Translations under genes and position numbers: made by a program
Assembly: GCF_035271045.1 (NCBI RefSeq)
Contig: NZ_DATESC010000028.1
Span: forward strand, 14,198 to 78,197
Origin: Marinospirillum sp035271045
Lineage (GTDB): Bacteria > Pseudomonadota > Gammaproteobacteria > Pseudomonadales > Halomonadaceae
Direction of reading: 5' to 3'
Length of the DNA: 64,000 bases
Notes under the pieces: generated by a model
Told to the model about the DNA's origin: nothing
Seen by the model: only the letters and a program-made list of their open reading frames with translations
Databases searched by the model: none
Shown here: piece after piece, positions 26,825-35,769 of the stretch
How the letters are laid out: the number at the start of each line of letters is the position of its first letter
Numbering within the stretch: the first letter of the stretch is position 1

Positions 26825-27875
26825 ATGAATATTGACTTAAACAGAGATCTCACTAGCTTGAACTTAGCCTTAGATGCGTTAGATGAATGGATTGTAGTGG
26901 TTGATGCTGCTGCTAAGATCCAATTCATTAATTTGCCTTACGCTCAATTTTTGGGTATTAAGCGAGAAGCGTCTTATGGATGCTATGTTGTTGATGTAAT
27001 TGAAAATACACGTATGCATTTTGTTATAAAAAGTGGTCAAGAAGAATTATCTAAATTACAAGAAGTGCGTGGGCGGCACATGATTACCAATCGCTATCCC
27101 ATTCGCCAAGCAGGAAAAGTTATAGGCGCAATCGGTTTTGTGCTCTATCTTTACTGGTGCTAAACATGGCGGTAAACAAGGTAAGTTTCAGCTAGCAGAC
27201 AAGGGTACGCTTTTTCTTGATGAAATTGGTGATATGCCCCTAACAATGCAGGCTAAGTTATTGCGTGTGTTGCAAGACCGTGAAATAGAAGCCGTGGGTT
27301 CTAATCGTCTAGTTAAAATTGATACTCGCCTAGTAACAGCTACCCATCAGCCACTAGAAAAGCTGGTTGAAGCAGGGGAGTTTCGAGAAGACCTTTATTA
27401 TCGAATTAACGTCGTTTCTGTTGATTTACCACCACTGAGAGACAGGCGTGAAGACATTCCAGCGTTTGCTGAACATTTTTTAAATAGGCTAGCTACTCGA
27501 ACAGGGCGCAGAGCACCAAAATTAACCGCCGATGCCTTGACGCGTATGCTTGAATACACTTGGCCAGGCAATGTGCGTGAAATGGAAAATGCCATTGAAT
27601 CTGCTTTTTACCTTAGTCAAGGCTATAAAATTTCTTTGCAGGCGCTACCAGCTTCTTTAACAGCAGGGGTTGTAATTGCAGATAAGGATTTAGTGGAAGG
27701 AACGTTAAAAGAGCAACTGGCTGTGGCAGAAAAAGAAATACTTGAACAAGCTTTAATTACTTGTAAAGGTAATCGGCAACTGGCTGCTAAAATGCTGGGT
27801 ATAGGAAAAACAACTATTTATGACAAGTTGTCTCGTTACGAGTTAACTAATGAATCTTTCATTGGGAGGGGTTGA
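26825..27875 (+). pseudogene. PAS-domain sigma-54 activator, broken by internal deletion
   Basis: Two reading frames are parts of one gene. The first (26825-27163) encodes an N-terminal PAS sensor domain ending in GKVIGAIGFVL, where intact relatives run on toward the AAA+ domain. The second frame resumes near 27148 with FTGAKHGGKQGKFQLADKG, the sigma-54-contacting loop, then Walker B (TLFLDEIGDMP), the second region of homology and a Fis-type helix-turn-helix (LAAKMLGIGKTTIYDKLSRY). The Walker A segment and about 80-90 residues between are gone and the frame is shifted, so an active ATPase is impossible. Context suggests it once activated the TRAP operon, whose sigma-54 promoter is still present. 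Confidence 0.9.
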
Positions 27876-27947
27876 GTTAAATGTTTTTCCCAATAGCAAA
27901 GTATTGTAATCTGTAATTGTTATCTAATAAAAAATAAGGATTTAGCT

Positions 27948-29585
27948 ATGTTTAAACTTGGAACTTTAGGATTTCGTGCCCGAATAGCGCTGCCATTTAT
28001 AATTACTGCAGCTGCTTTAGTTTTTATTGGGTTGTTTAGTATTAATGCTGTTCGTAATCTTGTTTTAGATGTTGATGAGGTGGCAGAAAATTATTTGCCA
28101 GCAGTCAGTGAAATTCTTAATGGTGATCGTGATCTATACCAAGCTTTGGTTGCTCAGGTTAATTATGTAGAAGCAGTCGAATATCAGCAAGAAAGTGCAT
28201 CTGAATTAAATGATTTTAATGAGAACGCTCAACAGGCTAAAGACCGCTTTAAACAGGCCGCATCGCGCCTTGCAGGAACAGGTGTTGAAAAGTATGTCAA
28301 AGGTTTTGATCAGGCTTTTGAACAATGGATTAATTCTGCTCAGAAAGTTATGCAGATGGCGAGCAGTGGCCGTGTAGAAGCTGCACAAAAATTGCATAAA
28401 TCTGAAACACTGCTTTTATTTTCTAGTTTAAGAAGTTTGTACGATAAAATTAGTGAGCACGCAGATAAACAGGCTAATTTACAAGCTACGGAGGCTTCAG
28501 CAGAAGCTTATTCAAGCGCCATTACTATATTGGTTATTACACTTTTAACTCTAGCTTTAAGTGCGGTCTTGTTTTTCATTTTCTTAAAGTTGATCGTGCA
28601 GTCTATTAAGCAGATTCGAGATCAGTTAGATAACATTGCACAGGGTGAAGGGGATCTTAGGCAGCGTATTCCTGTTACTAATGATGATGATATAGGTAAA
28701 TTGTCTAACAGCTTTAATGCAGTATTAGGCAATCTTCAGCAGATGATAGGTGCTGTGCAAAATTTAACGATTAGCCTCAAAGATGAAGCTGCAAGACTGG
28801 CTCAGGCAGCAAAAAATAATGAGGGTGGCGTAACACAACAAGTCGATGCCATTTCTATGGTGGCGACTGCCATTAATGAAATGCATAGCGCTATAGAAGA
28901 GGTGGCTGGTAATGCTTCGCAGGCATCGGTATTAACGCAAAGCGCTGAAGAAAATGGTAATCGAGGTGCAGAGATTATTCATAGCTCTACAGTGCAAGTT
29001 CGCCGTCTTTCCCAGCAAATTGAAACAGCCGTTACTGCGATAAGAAAGCTAGCAGAAGACTCTGAAAACATCACAACCGTTCTTGATGTGATTAGAGGTG
29101 TAGCTGAACAAACGAATTTGCTTGCCCTAAACGCAGCAATAGAAGCAGCTAGAGCAGGTGAGCATGGCCGTGGTTTTGCTGTAGTTGCTGATGAAGTAAG
29201 AACGCTAGCAAGCCGTACTCAAGAATCTACCGAAAACATTCAAACCATGATCGCTAATTTGCAATCTGGTGTTGCTGAAGTTGTTGAGGTGATGGAAAAA
29301 GGCAGTAAAGAAGTTGTAGCGACTGAAAAGCTGTCGGCAGATACCGAAACAGAGCTTCAAGCAATTCTGCATTCTATTAGCCAAATTGCTGATATGAACG
29401 TAAGTGTTGCCTCGGCTACAGAAGAGCAAACACAGGTAGTTGATGAAATAAACCGCAGTATTACCGAAATTAATGACTTGGCTGCAGAAGGCGCGGCGCG
29501 CTCTGATGAAATAGGTAAAATTAGTGGTGCGCTAGCCGAGTATGCCCAAGAGTTGCAGCAGCAAACAGGCCGATTTAAGGTATAA
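27948..29585 (+). CDS. Methyl-accepting chemotaxis protein
   Basis: A 545-residue chemoreceptor with transmembrane segments at about residues 12-35 and 190-212, a helical four-bundle-type periplasmic domain between, a HAMP domain (QLDNIAQGEGDLRQRI) and a full cytoplasmic signalling domain with the tip tract DVIRGVAEQTNLLALNAAIEAA. There is no C-terminal pentapeptide tether. It sits between the broken sigma-54 activator and the TRAP transporter, so it may sense the same nutrient. The gene is intact, unlike its neighbours. Confidence 0.94.
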   Translation: MFKLGTLGFRARIALPFIITAAALVFIGLFSINAVRNLVLDVDEVAENYLPAVSEILNGDRDLYQALVAQVNYVEAVEYQQESASELNDFNENAQQAKDRFKQAASRLAGTGVEKYVKGFDQAFEQWINSAQKVMQMASSGRVEAAQKLHKSETLLLFSSLRSLYDKISEHADKQANLQATEASAEAYSSAITILVITLLTLALSAVLFFIFLKLIVQSIKQIRDQLDNIAQGEGDLRQRIPVTNDDDIGKLSNSFNAVLGNLQQMIGAVQNLTISLKDEAARLAQAAKNNEGGVTQQVDAISMVATAINEMHSAIEEVAGNASQASVLTQSAEENGNRGAEIIHSSTVQVRRLSQQIETAVTAIRKLAEDSENITTVLDVIRGVAEQTNLLALNAAIEAARAGEHGRGFAVVADEVRTLASRTQESTENIQTMIANLQSGVAEVVEVMEKGSKEVVATEKLSADTETELQAILHSISQIADMNVSVASATEEQTQVVDEINRSITEINDLAAEGAARSDEIGKISGALAEYAQELQQQTGRFKV

Positions 29586-29659
29586 TTACCTATTTTTTCC
29601 TGAAAAGTGGAATGAGTCCGGTTATCCGAACGCTGTAGACAATAGATTCAATGTAATTT

Positions 29660-29705
29660 AAGCCCATAGTTTCCTGTTTTTAGGAATTTATGGGCTTTTT
29701 ATTTA
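29660..29705 (+). terminator. Terminator after the second chemoreceptor gene
   Basis: AAGCCCATAGTTTCC pairs with GGAATTTATGGGCTT through an almost complete long stem around a T-rich loop, followed by TTTATTTAG. It lies about 75 bp after the stop codon and isolates the TRAP operon from upstream read-through. Confidence 0.75.
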
Positions 29706-29769
29706 GAGGGATAGTTGCGTATTAAAGATTCTTTTGTTAAGTCGTTGAATTGTTTGTAGATATTGTCTT

Positions 29770-29787
29770 TAGGTCTGATTTTTGCTT
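29770..29787 (+). promoter_or_regulatory. Sigma-54 (-24/-12) promoter of the TRAP operon
   Basis: TAGGTCTGATTTTTGCTT contains the invariant GG (29772-29773) and GC (29784-29785) spaced exactly 10 bp, and TTGCT is a consensus -12 box. It lies 73 bp before the dctP-like start. Its presence fits regulation by the enhancer-binding protein encoded upstream, which is now broken. Confidence 0.7.
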
Positions 29788-29859
29788 AGCTATATTTAAG
29801 CCGCCAGCTAAGCGGTTAAGTAATTCCTAGAATAAACATAATAATCAGGGGTCGTAATC

Positions 29860-30680
29860 ATGATTAAAAAACCGCTTGTTGCCGCTATAGCTGCTGCAAC
29901 TATGGCTTTATCTACAGTCGCACTGGCTGATGGGCCAAAGAGTATTGATGTTGCTAGTACCTTCGCAACCAATAACTTCCTTGGAGCAGGTGCCCAGTAC
30001 ATGGGTAAGCAAATTAATGTCGCTTCTGATGGCAAGATTAAATTCCGAGTGCATGAGCCAGGTGATCTAGTACCAGCTTTTGAAGTGTTTAATGCGGTTT
30101 CTACAATAAAGAAATTAATTCAGTAAAAGATTTTGATGGTTTACGTTTCCGTATTTCTGGCTTGGGTGCGCGTGTACTTAATAAGTTTGGTGCTTCTACT
30201 CAGCTAGTACCTGGTGGTGAAATCTACCTAGCGCTAGAGCGTGGACGTATTGATGGTGCAGAGTTCTCGGTGCCTCAGGTAGATGAGGTGATGGGCTTTA
30301 ATGAAATCACTAAATACTACTACTTCCCAGGCTGGCACCAGTCTGCAAGCTGGTTCTCGCTCATTATTAATAAAAATGTTTGGAATAAGTACAGTGAAAG
30401 ACAACAGCAGCAATTCCAAACGGCTTGTCAGTCAACGCTTGCTTGGTCGATGACTGCATCGCCACCCGAGCAGATGCGTGCAATTGCTCGTATGGAAAAG
30501 AAAGAAGGTTTTGAAGTTAGACGCTTTAATGATGAAACATTAAAAGCACTAGAAGGCGCATGGGATGAAGTGGTCGTTGAAGAAATGGCTAATAATCCAC
30601 GCTTTAAAGAAGCTTATGAGTCATTGATGGAACACGCCAAGCTGATTGATGGTTGGTACGACTTGCAGGAGCTAAAATAA
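29860..30680 (+). pseudogene. TRAP transporter substrate-binding protein (DctP/TAXI-like), broken by internal deletion
   Basis: The N-terminal frame (29860-30126) has a signal peptide (AAIAAATMALSTVALADG) and DctP-type sequence to AFEVFNAVST, then runs into a stop. Intact relatives continue for roughly 85 residues before the tract NKEINSVKDFDGLRFRISG, which is found here immediately after the break in another frame (from about 30101) and continues to a normal C-terminus at 30680. The lost part includes much of the ligand-binding lobe. The four bases TACA at the junction read in both frames (Ser-Thr on the left, Tyr-Asn on the right), as expected for a microhomology deletion. The ATG of dctQ overlaps the final stop. 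Confidence 0.9.
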
Positions 30681-31291
30681 TGAATGACGCCGCTCACCTA
30701 AAAGTGGCGGCGGCTCTTCACTACCTATCTCAACCCTTAATAGGGGTTGGGATATGGGTAGGAAGACTGACTAGCTGGCTTGTTCTGGCAGTCATAGCCG
30801 CTGTCATGACGACTATTATTATGAACCTGTTGGGAATGAATGAGCTATTGCGTTGGGAAAACTCAATATTTCTTTTTAATAAAGCATTTACTATTAATTC
30901 TGCAACAGAACTTCAGTGGTACTTATATGGTTTTTTAATACTTTTTTCATCAACCTATGCCCTCCATACTAATTCCCATGTGCGGGTTGATTTGTTGTAC
31001 CAACGCTTTTCACCAAGAACACAGCATTTTGTTGATTTGGTTGGGCATGTGTTTTTTCTAATTCCTTTTTGTTTGATGGTTGCTTATTTGTATTGGCCAC
31101 AAGTAGTGATGAGTTTTAATTCAGGTGAACAATCAAATTTTGGTGGTCTTACCGATCGTTTTATAATTAAGGGTGCTTTATCTATAGCGCTCGTTTTTAT
31201 GGCACTTAATGCTTTAGGCCGAATTTTTTATAGCCTATCTATAGTAATAGATCCAAAACGAGCAACTAAGGAGCCTTTCCATGTTCATTGA
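30680..31291 (+). CDS. dctQ: TRAP transporter small permease (DctQ)
   Basis: The start is ATG 30680 (MNDAAHLKVAAALHY), which overlaps the preceding stop as TAATG; a longer frame upstream lies inside the dctP remnant. The 203-residue protein has four membrane segments and the DctQ tract ALHTNSHVRVDLLYQRFS. It joins the large permease DctM in tripartite sodium-driven uptake of carboxylates. The gene is intact although its binding protein is not. It overlaps dctM by 11 bp. Confidence 0.88.
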   Translation: MNDAAHLKVAAALHYLSQPLIGVGIWVGRLTSWLVLAVIAAVMTTIIMNLLGMNELLRWENSIFLFNKAFTINSATELQWYLYGFLILFSSTYALHTNSHVRVDLLYQRFSPRTQHFVDLVGHVFFLIPFCLMVAYLYWPQVVMSFNSGEQSNFGGLTDRFIIKGALSIALVFMALNALGRIFYSLSIVIDPKRATKEPFHVH

Positions 31292-32621
31292 ATATATGCT
31301 GCCCATCTTAATGGTGGTCTGCTTATTGCTGGGTATTTTTACTGGTTATCCTGTTGCCTTTGTACTTGGTGGCCTAAGCATTATTTTTGCTTTGATAGGT
31401 GATATACCACTGCCTTATTTAGGCATTATGGGCTCACGTATATTTGGCGGGGTGGTTGAAAACTGGCTGTATATCGCCATTCCTCTTTTTGTATTTATGG
31501 GCTTAATGCTAGAAAAATCAGGCGTGGCAAGTCGCCTGTTATTAACTTTACAAAGATTGTTCGGGCAAGTACGTGGTGGCCTAGCCATCTCTGTTGCTTT
31601 ATTAGGCGTGGTTATGGCGGCGAGTACCGGCATAGTGGGTGCTTCAGTAGTTATGTTGGGAATGCTGGCGCTACCAGTTATGTTTAAGCAGAACTATAAA
31701 GAAGAAATGGCGCTAGGCGTTGTAGCTGCTTCTGGCACGCTGGGTATTCTTATTCCACCCTCCATTATGCTGGTTTTAATGGGTTCCATTATGCAGGTTT
31801 CAGTAGGGGACCTTTTTAAAGGTGCTTTGATTCCGGGCTTAATGTTGGGTGCTTTATATATTGGTTATTTATTTTTTATGGGCTGGCTTAAACCTGAATG
31901 GATGCCTTTAGCTGATCCTGATGACTTAGATACAGATACCACACCCCTAGCTTTGGCTTTATTAAGAGATTTGGTTGGCCCTGTGTTTCTTATGGTGGCA
32001 GTGCTGGGTTCTATTATGAGCGGCATTGCAACACCAACCGAAGCCGCAGCCATTGGTGCTTTGGGTGCTATATTCTTAGCAATTATTGCTAGAAAACTTG
32101 ATTATGTAACCTTGAGAGATGTTTGCTACGACACAGCAAAAAGTACGGCAATGATTGTATTTATTGTAATTGCTGCGACTGCTTATAGCTTGATATTTAA
32201 AAGGCTAGGTGGCGATTATTTAATTATGGATATCGTTTCATCGATTGGCCTAGGCCCTTACGGTTTACTGCTATCCATTATGTTAATGATTTTTGTCCTT
32301 GGCTTTTTCTTAGAGTGGATAGAGATTAGCTATGTTGTTTTACCTCTATTGCTACCTGTTATTACTTTGCTAGATTTTGGTATGACCACTCAAGCTACTT
32401 TGGTGTGGTTTGGTATCTTAATGGCAATTAATTTACAAACTAGCTTCCTAACACCGCCTTTTGGCTATGCACTCTTTTATTTAAAAGGTGTTACTGAAGG
32501 TAAGGTTAAAATAACGACTATTTATAAATCAATTATTCCTTATGTACTATTGCAAGTAACAGGCTTAATACTTTGTATTGCCTTTCCTGCCATTATACTT
32601 TGGCTGCCGGGTCTTTTATAA
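31281..32621 (+). CDS. dctM: TRAP transporter large permease (DctM)
   Basis: A 446-residue protein with about 12 membrane segments. The tracts GILIPPSIMLVLMG and GIATPTEAAAIGALGA are DctM signatures. It forms the sodium-coupled channel with DctQ. It overlaps dctQ by 11 bp and is followed 30 bp later by a 3-hydroxybutyrate dehydrogenase gene, so the likely cargo is 3-hydroxybutyrate or another small hydroxy acid; this is inference from context only. Confidence 0.93.
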   Translation: MFIEYMLPILMVVCLLLGIFTGYPVAFVLGGLSIIFALIGDIPLPYLGIMGSRIFGGVVENWLYIAIPLFVFMGLMLEKSGVASRLLLTLQRLFGQVRGGLAISVALLGVVMAASTGIVGASVVMLGMLALPVMFKQNYKEEMALGVVAASGTLGILIPPSIMLVLMGSIMQVSVGDLFKGALIPGLMLGALYIGYLFFMGWLKPEWMPLADPDDLDTDTTPLALALLRDLVGPVFLMVAVLGSIMSGIATPTEAAAIGALGAIFLAIIARKLDYVTLRDVCYDTAKSTAMIVFIVIAATAYSLIFKRLGGDYLIMDIVSSIGLGPYGLLLSIMLMIFVLGFFLEWIEISYVVLPLLLPVITLLDFGMTTQATLVWFGILMAINLQTSFLTPPFGYALFYLKGVTEGKVKITTIYKSIIPYVLLQVTGLILCIAFPAIILWLPGLL

Positions 32622-32651
32622 AAATAATTCTATAAGTAGGAGATTAGTATT

Positions 32652-33425
32652 ATGGCTGGTAAACGAGTACTTATAACAGGTGCTGCGAAAGGAATAGGCT
32701 TTGAAATTGCCAGCGCCTTTTTAGAAGAAGGTGACAGTGTTGCGATTCTTGATTTAGATAAAGAAGCACTCGCCGAGGCGTTAGATCGCCTAGGCGGTGC
32801 TGGGCCAGACCGTATGGGTGTGGCTTGTGATGTAACCGATGAAGCAGCCCTAAACACAGCAGTAAATGAAGTGGTAGAAAAGTTTGGTGGCTTAGATGTG
32901 CTAATCAATAATGCAGGTCTACAACACGTTGCACCGATAGAAGACTTTCCTTCCGACAGCTTTCGTAAACTCTTAGACATAATGCTGGTCGCACCCTTCT
33001 TAATTATTAAGCAGGTTTTTCCTGTGATGAAGCGTCAGAGAGGTGGTCGAATTATTAATCTTGCCTCCATCAACGGCTTAGTAGGCTTTTCTGGCAAGGC
33101 GGGCTACAACTCTGCTAAACATGGCGTAATAGGGCTAACCAAAGTTGCCGCTTTAGAAGGCGCTGAATATGGCATCACGGTTAATGCCTTGTGCCCAGGT
33201 TATGTTGATACAGCAATGGTGCGTGGTCAGCTGAATGATTTGGCTAGAACACGAGGCGTGCCACTAGAGAAAGTATTAGAGGAAGTTATCTACCCACTGG
33301 TACCGCAAAAGCGTTTATTAGAGCCAAGAGAAGTGGCTGATTACTGCTTGTTTTTAGCTAGTGGCCGCGGCCGCGGTATTACGGGTCAAGCTGTTGTTAT
33401 TGATGGTGGTTATACCACTCAGTAA
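32652..33425 (+). CDS. bdhA: 3-hydroxybutyrate dehydrogenase (SDR family)
   Basis: A 257-residue short-chain dehydrogenase. The NAD-binding motif TGAAKGIG is at residues 9-16, NNAG at 86-89, and the catalytic triad is Ser139, Tyr152 and Lys156. The C-terminal stretch (NALCPGYVDTAMVRGQLNDL ... GVPLEKVLEEV) follows (R)-3-hydroxybutyrate dehydrogenases, which oxidise 3-hydroxybutyrate to acetoacetate in PHB breakdown. AGGAG lies 11 bp before the ATG. It is the last gene of the TRAP operon. If the operon depends on the broken sigma-54 activator, expression may be poor. Confidence 0.85.
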   Translation: MAGKRVLITGAAKGIGFEIASAFLEEGDSVAILDLDKEALAEALDRLGGAGPDRMGVACDVTDEAALNTAVNEVVEKFGGLDVLINNAGLQHVAPIEDFPSDSFRKLLDIMLVAPFLIIKQVFPVMKRQRGGRIINLASINGLVGFSGKAGYNSAKHGVIGLTKVAALEGAEYGITVNALCPGYVDTAMVRGQLNDLARTRGVPLEKVLEEVIYPLVPQKRLLEPREVADYCLFLASGRGRGITGQAVVIDGGYTTQ

Positions 33426-33456
33426 TGTTATTTAGTCGATTTATTGAGTAATGCCT

Positions 33457-33496
33457 TTGACCACTTTTCACTCCCTCGAACAGTGGTCTTTTTTTA
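33457..33496 (+). terminator. Terminator after bdhA
   Basis: GACCACT / AGTGGTC with a 16-nt loop, followed by a run of eight T with one interruption, 33 bp after the bdhA stop. Confidence 0.8.
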
Positions 33497-33497
33497 T

Positions 33498-33537
33498 TTA
33501 GCCTGTTACAAGTCTATTTAGACTTGTAACAGGCTAA
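33498..33537. repeat. Perfect 19-bp inverted repeat directly before tmcA
   Basis: The arms TTAGCCTGTTACAAGTCTA and its exact complement are separated by only two bases (TT), giving a 40-bp near-perfect palindrome. It ends 6 bp before the tmcA start codon, and its right arm contains AGG-CTAAG, the only ribosome-binding-site-like sequence. There is no T tract, so it is not a simple terminator. If transcribed, it would form a very stable hairpin that covers the translation start. Confidence 0.9.
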
Positions 33538-33543
33538 GAAATA

Positions 33544-35703
33544 ATGAATTCTAGTCATATGCTTAATCAAGATACCTTTGTTAACCTGCTACACACCCTT
33601 AGAGTCTACCGTTTTCGCCAGCTAATTTGGTTGCGTGGTGAACAGGCTTGGTGCCAAGCACAAGCTTTATCACTTATTGAATCCCAACAAACGCTACAAA
33701 CCTCTTCTTTAAAAGGGTGTTGGGTGCAAGCGATTGTAGGTAGTTCAACTCAGCCTGACTTACCTGAAGGCATGATTTTTTTGCCTGCTTCTAAAAGTCG
33801 AGGCTGGTTAGGCAGTGAACAACAGATTTTGGCTTTAGATGCTTTTAGTGGATTCCATCCTGATGCTTTAGGGGCTTTGGCGGGTACTTTGCAAGCCGGT
33901 GGTTTGCTGCTGCTATTAACGCCAGAAGCTTGGTCAGAAGCCATTGATCCAGATTACCAACGCTTTGCTGCTTGGCCTTTAGACGCTAAAAATTTAACGC
34001 ATTATTTTGTAGCGCGTTGTGAAAGGTTGTTAATAGAAAGCCAAGCGCCGCAAATCAGTCAGTCGCAAGGCAAAATGGGTGATTGGGCTTTACCTCAATA
34101 TCAATACCTACCAACAGCAGCGTTAAGTGTTGCTGGTGAAGAACAGGCGATTTTGGTTGAACAGTTGGTGAACTGGTTTCAATCTAAACCGCTGGCGCCA
34201 GTGGTGCTTACTGCTAATCGTGGGCGAGGTAAAAGTAGCGCCTTGGGCTTGTTGTTACGCGAACTCATTCAGCAGCCTTCTGTCAAAAAAATACTGGTAA
34301 CAGCTCCTTCCACCCAAGCTGCTGCCGCTATTTTTGCACGCTTTGCTGATCTACCTGCTGAGCAGCAAGCACAAGTGAGCTTTGTTGCGCCAGATGCTGT
34401 ATTGCAAAACTTACCGCCTGCTGATTTATTAATCGTTGACGAAGCTGCAGCAATGCCTGTGCCGGTTTTACAAGCGTTGCTAGCGGCTTATCCTACTTGT
34501 GTATTTGCGACCACGCAGCAAGGTTATGAAGGCAACGGTCGGGGATTTGCACTGCGCTTTACGCAACACTTAAACCAGTACGCGCCTAATTGGTTGGCCT
34601 TTAATCTGCAACAGCCGTGGCGTTGGGCTGTGGGTGATCCGCTAGAAATTTTGGTGAATCGTTTATTACTGTTAGATGCTGAGGTAATTGACCCTGTTCT
34701 TAACCCTGTTATTAACAAGCAGCCACTGACTTTTAGTTGGTTAAAACAAGCGGATTTAGCAGCGAATGAGGTGCTGTTGCAGCAGGTATTTGGTTTATTG
34801 GTGTTGGCGCATTATCGCACCACACCTGATGATTTTCGCCAATTACTCGATGCACCGAATATGCATTTAGCCTGTGCTTGGCAGGGGGATTTGCCGGTGG
34901 GTTTAGCGTTAATTCAACACGAAGGTGGTTTTGATGCTGAATTAGCCCAAGCCATTTTTATGGGTAAACGCCGTCCACAAGGGCATTTATTGGCTCAGTC
35001 ACTGGCTTTTCACGGTGGTTTAGTAACTGCAGCAGAGCTTAATTGGTGGCGCATTCAACGGATTTTAGTTCACCCACGGTTACAGCGCCAAGGCGTTGGG
35101 CAGCAGTTATTAAATTTTGTTTTAAAAAAAGCCCAGCAGCAGCCGGCGTTAGATTTAATTGGTAGTAGCTTTGGTGCAACGCCGGAATTATTACCCTTTT
35201 GGTTTAACGCAGGCTATCAACCTGTGCGTTTAGGCATTACCAAAGATCAAGCCAGTGGTGAGCATACTTTACAAGTTGTACAAGGCATTTCTGTGGCCGG
35301 AAAAGCCTTGCAGCAGCGGCTATTAGCCAGGTTTATTGAAACCTTGCCCGATGCTTTATCGCTTTGGCTGCAAGCTTTACCTGCTGATTTACTGGTGCAA
35401 ATTCTGCAAGCCTTGCCTTTAAAAAACTTGCCTTTAAAAACTAGGCTATTAAATGAACAAAATCAGCTGGAATTACACGCCTTTGCTAATGGTCACCGCT
35501 CATTAGCGGTTAGTCGCACCGCTTTAAAAGCTTGGTTGTGGAATGTGCTGGCTAAACCAAGAGAAAATATAAACCTAGCGCCGTGGGTGCAATTACTTCT
35601 ACAAGAGGTTTCTGAGCAAAAACTACAAGATGCATTAGGTTTGAAGGGTAAGAAAGCGCTGGATAAATGGTTGCGTAGCCAGCTTAAAATACTAATAGAG
35701 TAG
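33544..35703 (+). CDS. tmcA: tRNA(Met) cytidine acetyltransferase TmcA
   Basis: A 719-residue protein, slightly longer than E. coli TmcA (671). An N-terminal Rossmann-like domain is followed by an RNA-helicase-like module with Walker A (TANRGRGKSSALG at about 223-235) and Walker B (LLIVDEAAAMP), then a GNAT acetyltransferase domain (IQRILVHPRLQRQGVGQQLL) and a C-terminal tRNA-binding region. It uses acetyl-CoA and ATP to make N4-acetylcytidine at the wobble position of elongator tRNA-Met. ATG 33544 is used; an in-frame ATG 15 bp later is possible. The start is covered by a perfect inverted repeat. Confidence 0.92.
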   Translation: MNSSHMLNQDTFVNLLHTLRVYRFRQLIWLRGEQAWCQAQALSLIESQQTLQTSSLKGCWVQAIVGSSTQPDLPEGMIFLPASKSRGWLGSEQQILALDAFSGFHPDALGALAGTLQAGGLLLLLTPEAWSEAIDPDYQRFAAWPLDAKNLTHYFVARCERLLIESQAPQISQSQGKMGDWALPQYQYLPTAALSVAGEEQAILVEQLVNWFQSKPLAPVVLTANRGRGKSSALGLLLRELIQQPSVKKILVTAPSTQAAAAIFARFADLPAEQQAQVSFVAPDAVLQNLPPADLLIVDEAAAMPVPVLQALLAAYPTCVFATTQQGYEGNGRGFALRFTQHLNQYAPNWLAFNLQQPWRWAVGDPLEILVNRLLLLDAEVIDPVLNPVINKQPLTFSWLKQADLAANEVLLQQVFGLLVLAHYRTTPDDFRQLLDAPNMHLACAWQGDLPVGLALIQHEGGFDAELAQAIFMGKRRPQGHLLAQSLAFHGGLVTAAELNWWRIQRILVHPRLQRQGVGQQLLNFVLKKAQQQPALDLIGSSFGATPELLPFWFNAGYQPVRLGITKDQASGEHTLQVVQGISVAGKALQQRLLARFIETLPDALSLWLQALPADLLVQILQALPLKNLPLKTRLLNEQNQLELHAFANGHRSLAVSRTALKAWLWNVLAKPRENINLAPWVQLLLQEVSEQKLQDALGLKGKKALDKWLRSQLKILIE

Positions 35704-35769
35704 GCAGCAGGCAGCTTTTATTTTAAGATGCTTTGCTTTAGTTTTTTATATCCATAATTGGAGTTATTC

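Noticed and set aside
26825..27875. Two separate genes: a PAS protein and a short sigma-54 activator
   Set aside because: The two parts join exactly as N- and C-terminal parts of one activator, and the second lacks the Walker A needed for any activity.
29860..30680. Single-base sequencing error in the dctP-like gene
   Set aside because: About 85 residues of the usual protein are missing at the frame change, so a single indel cannot explain it.
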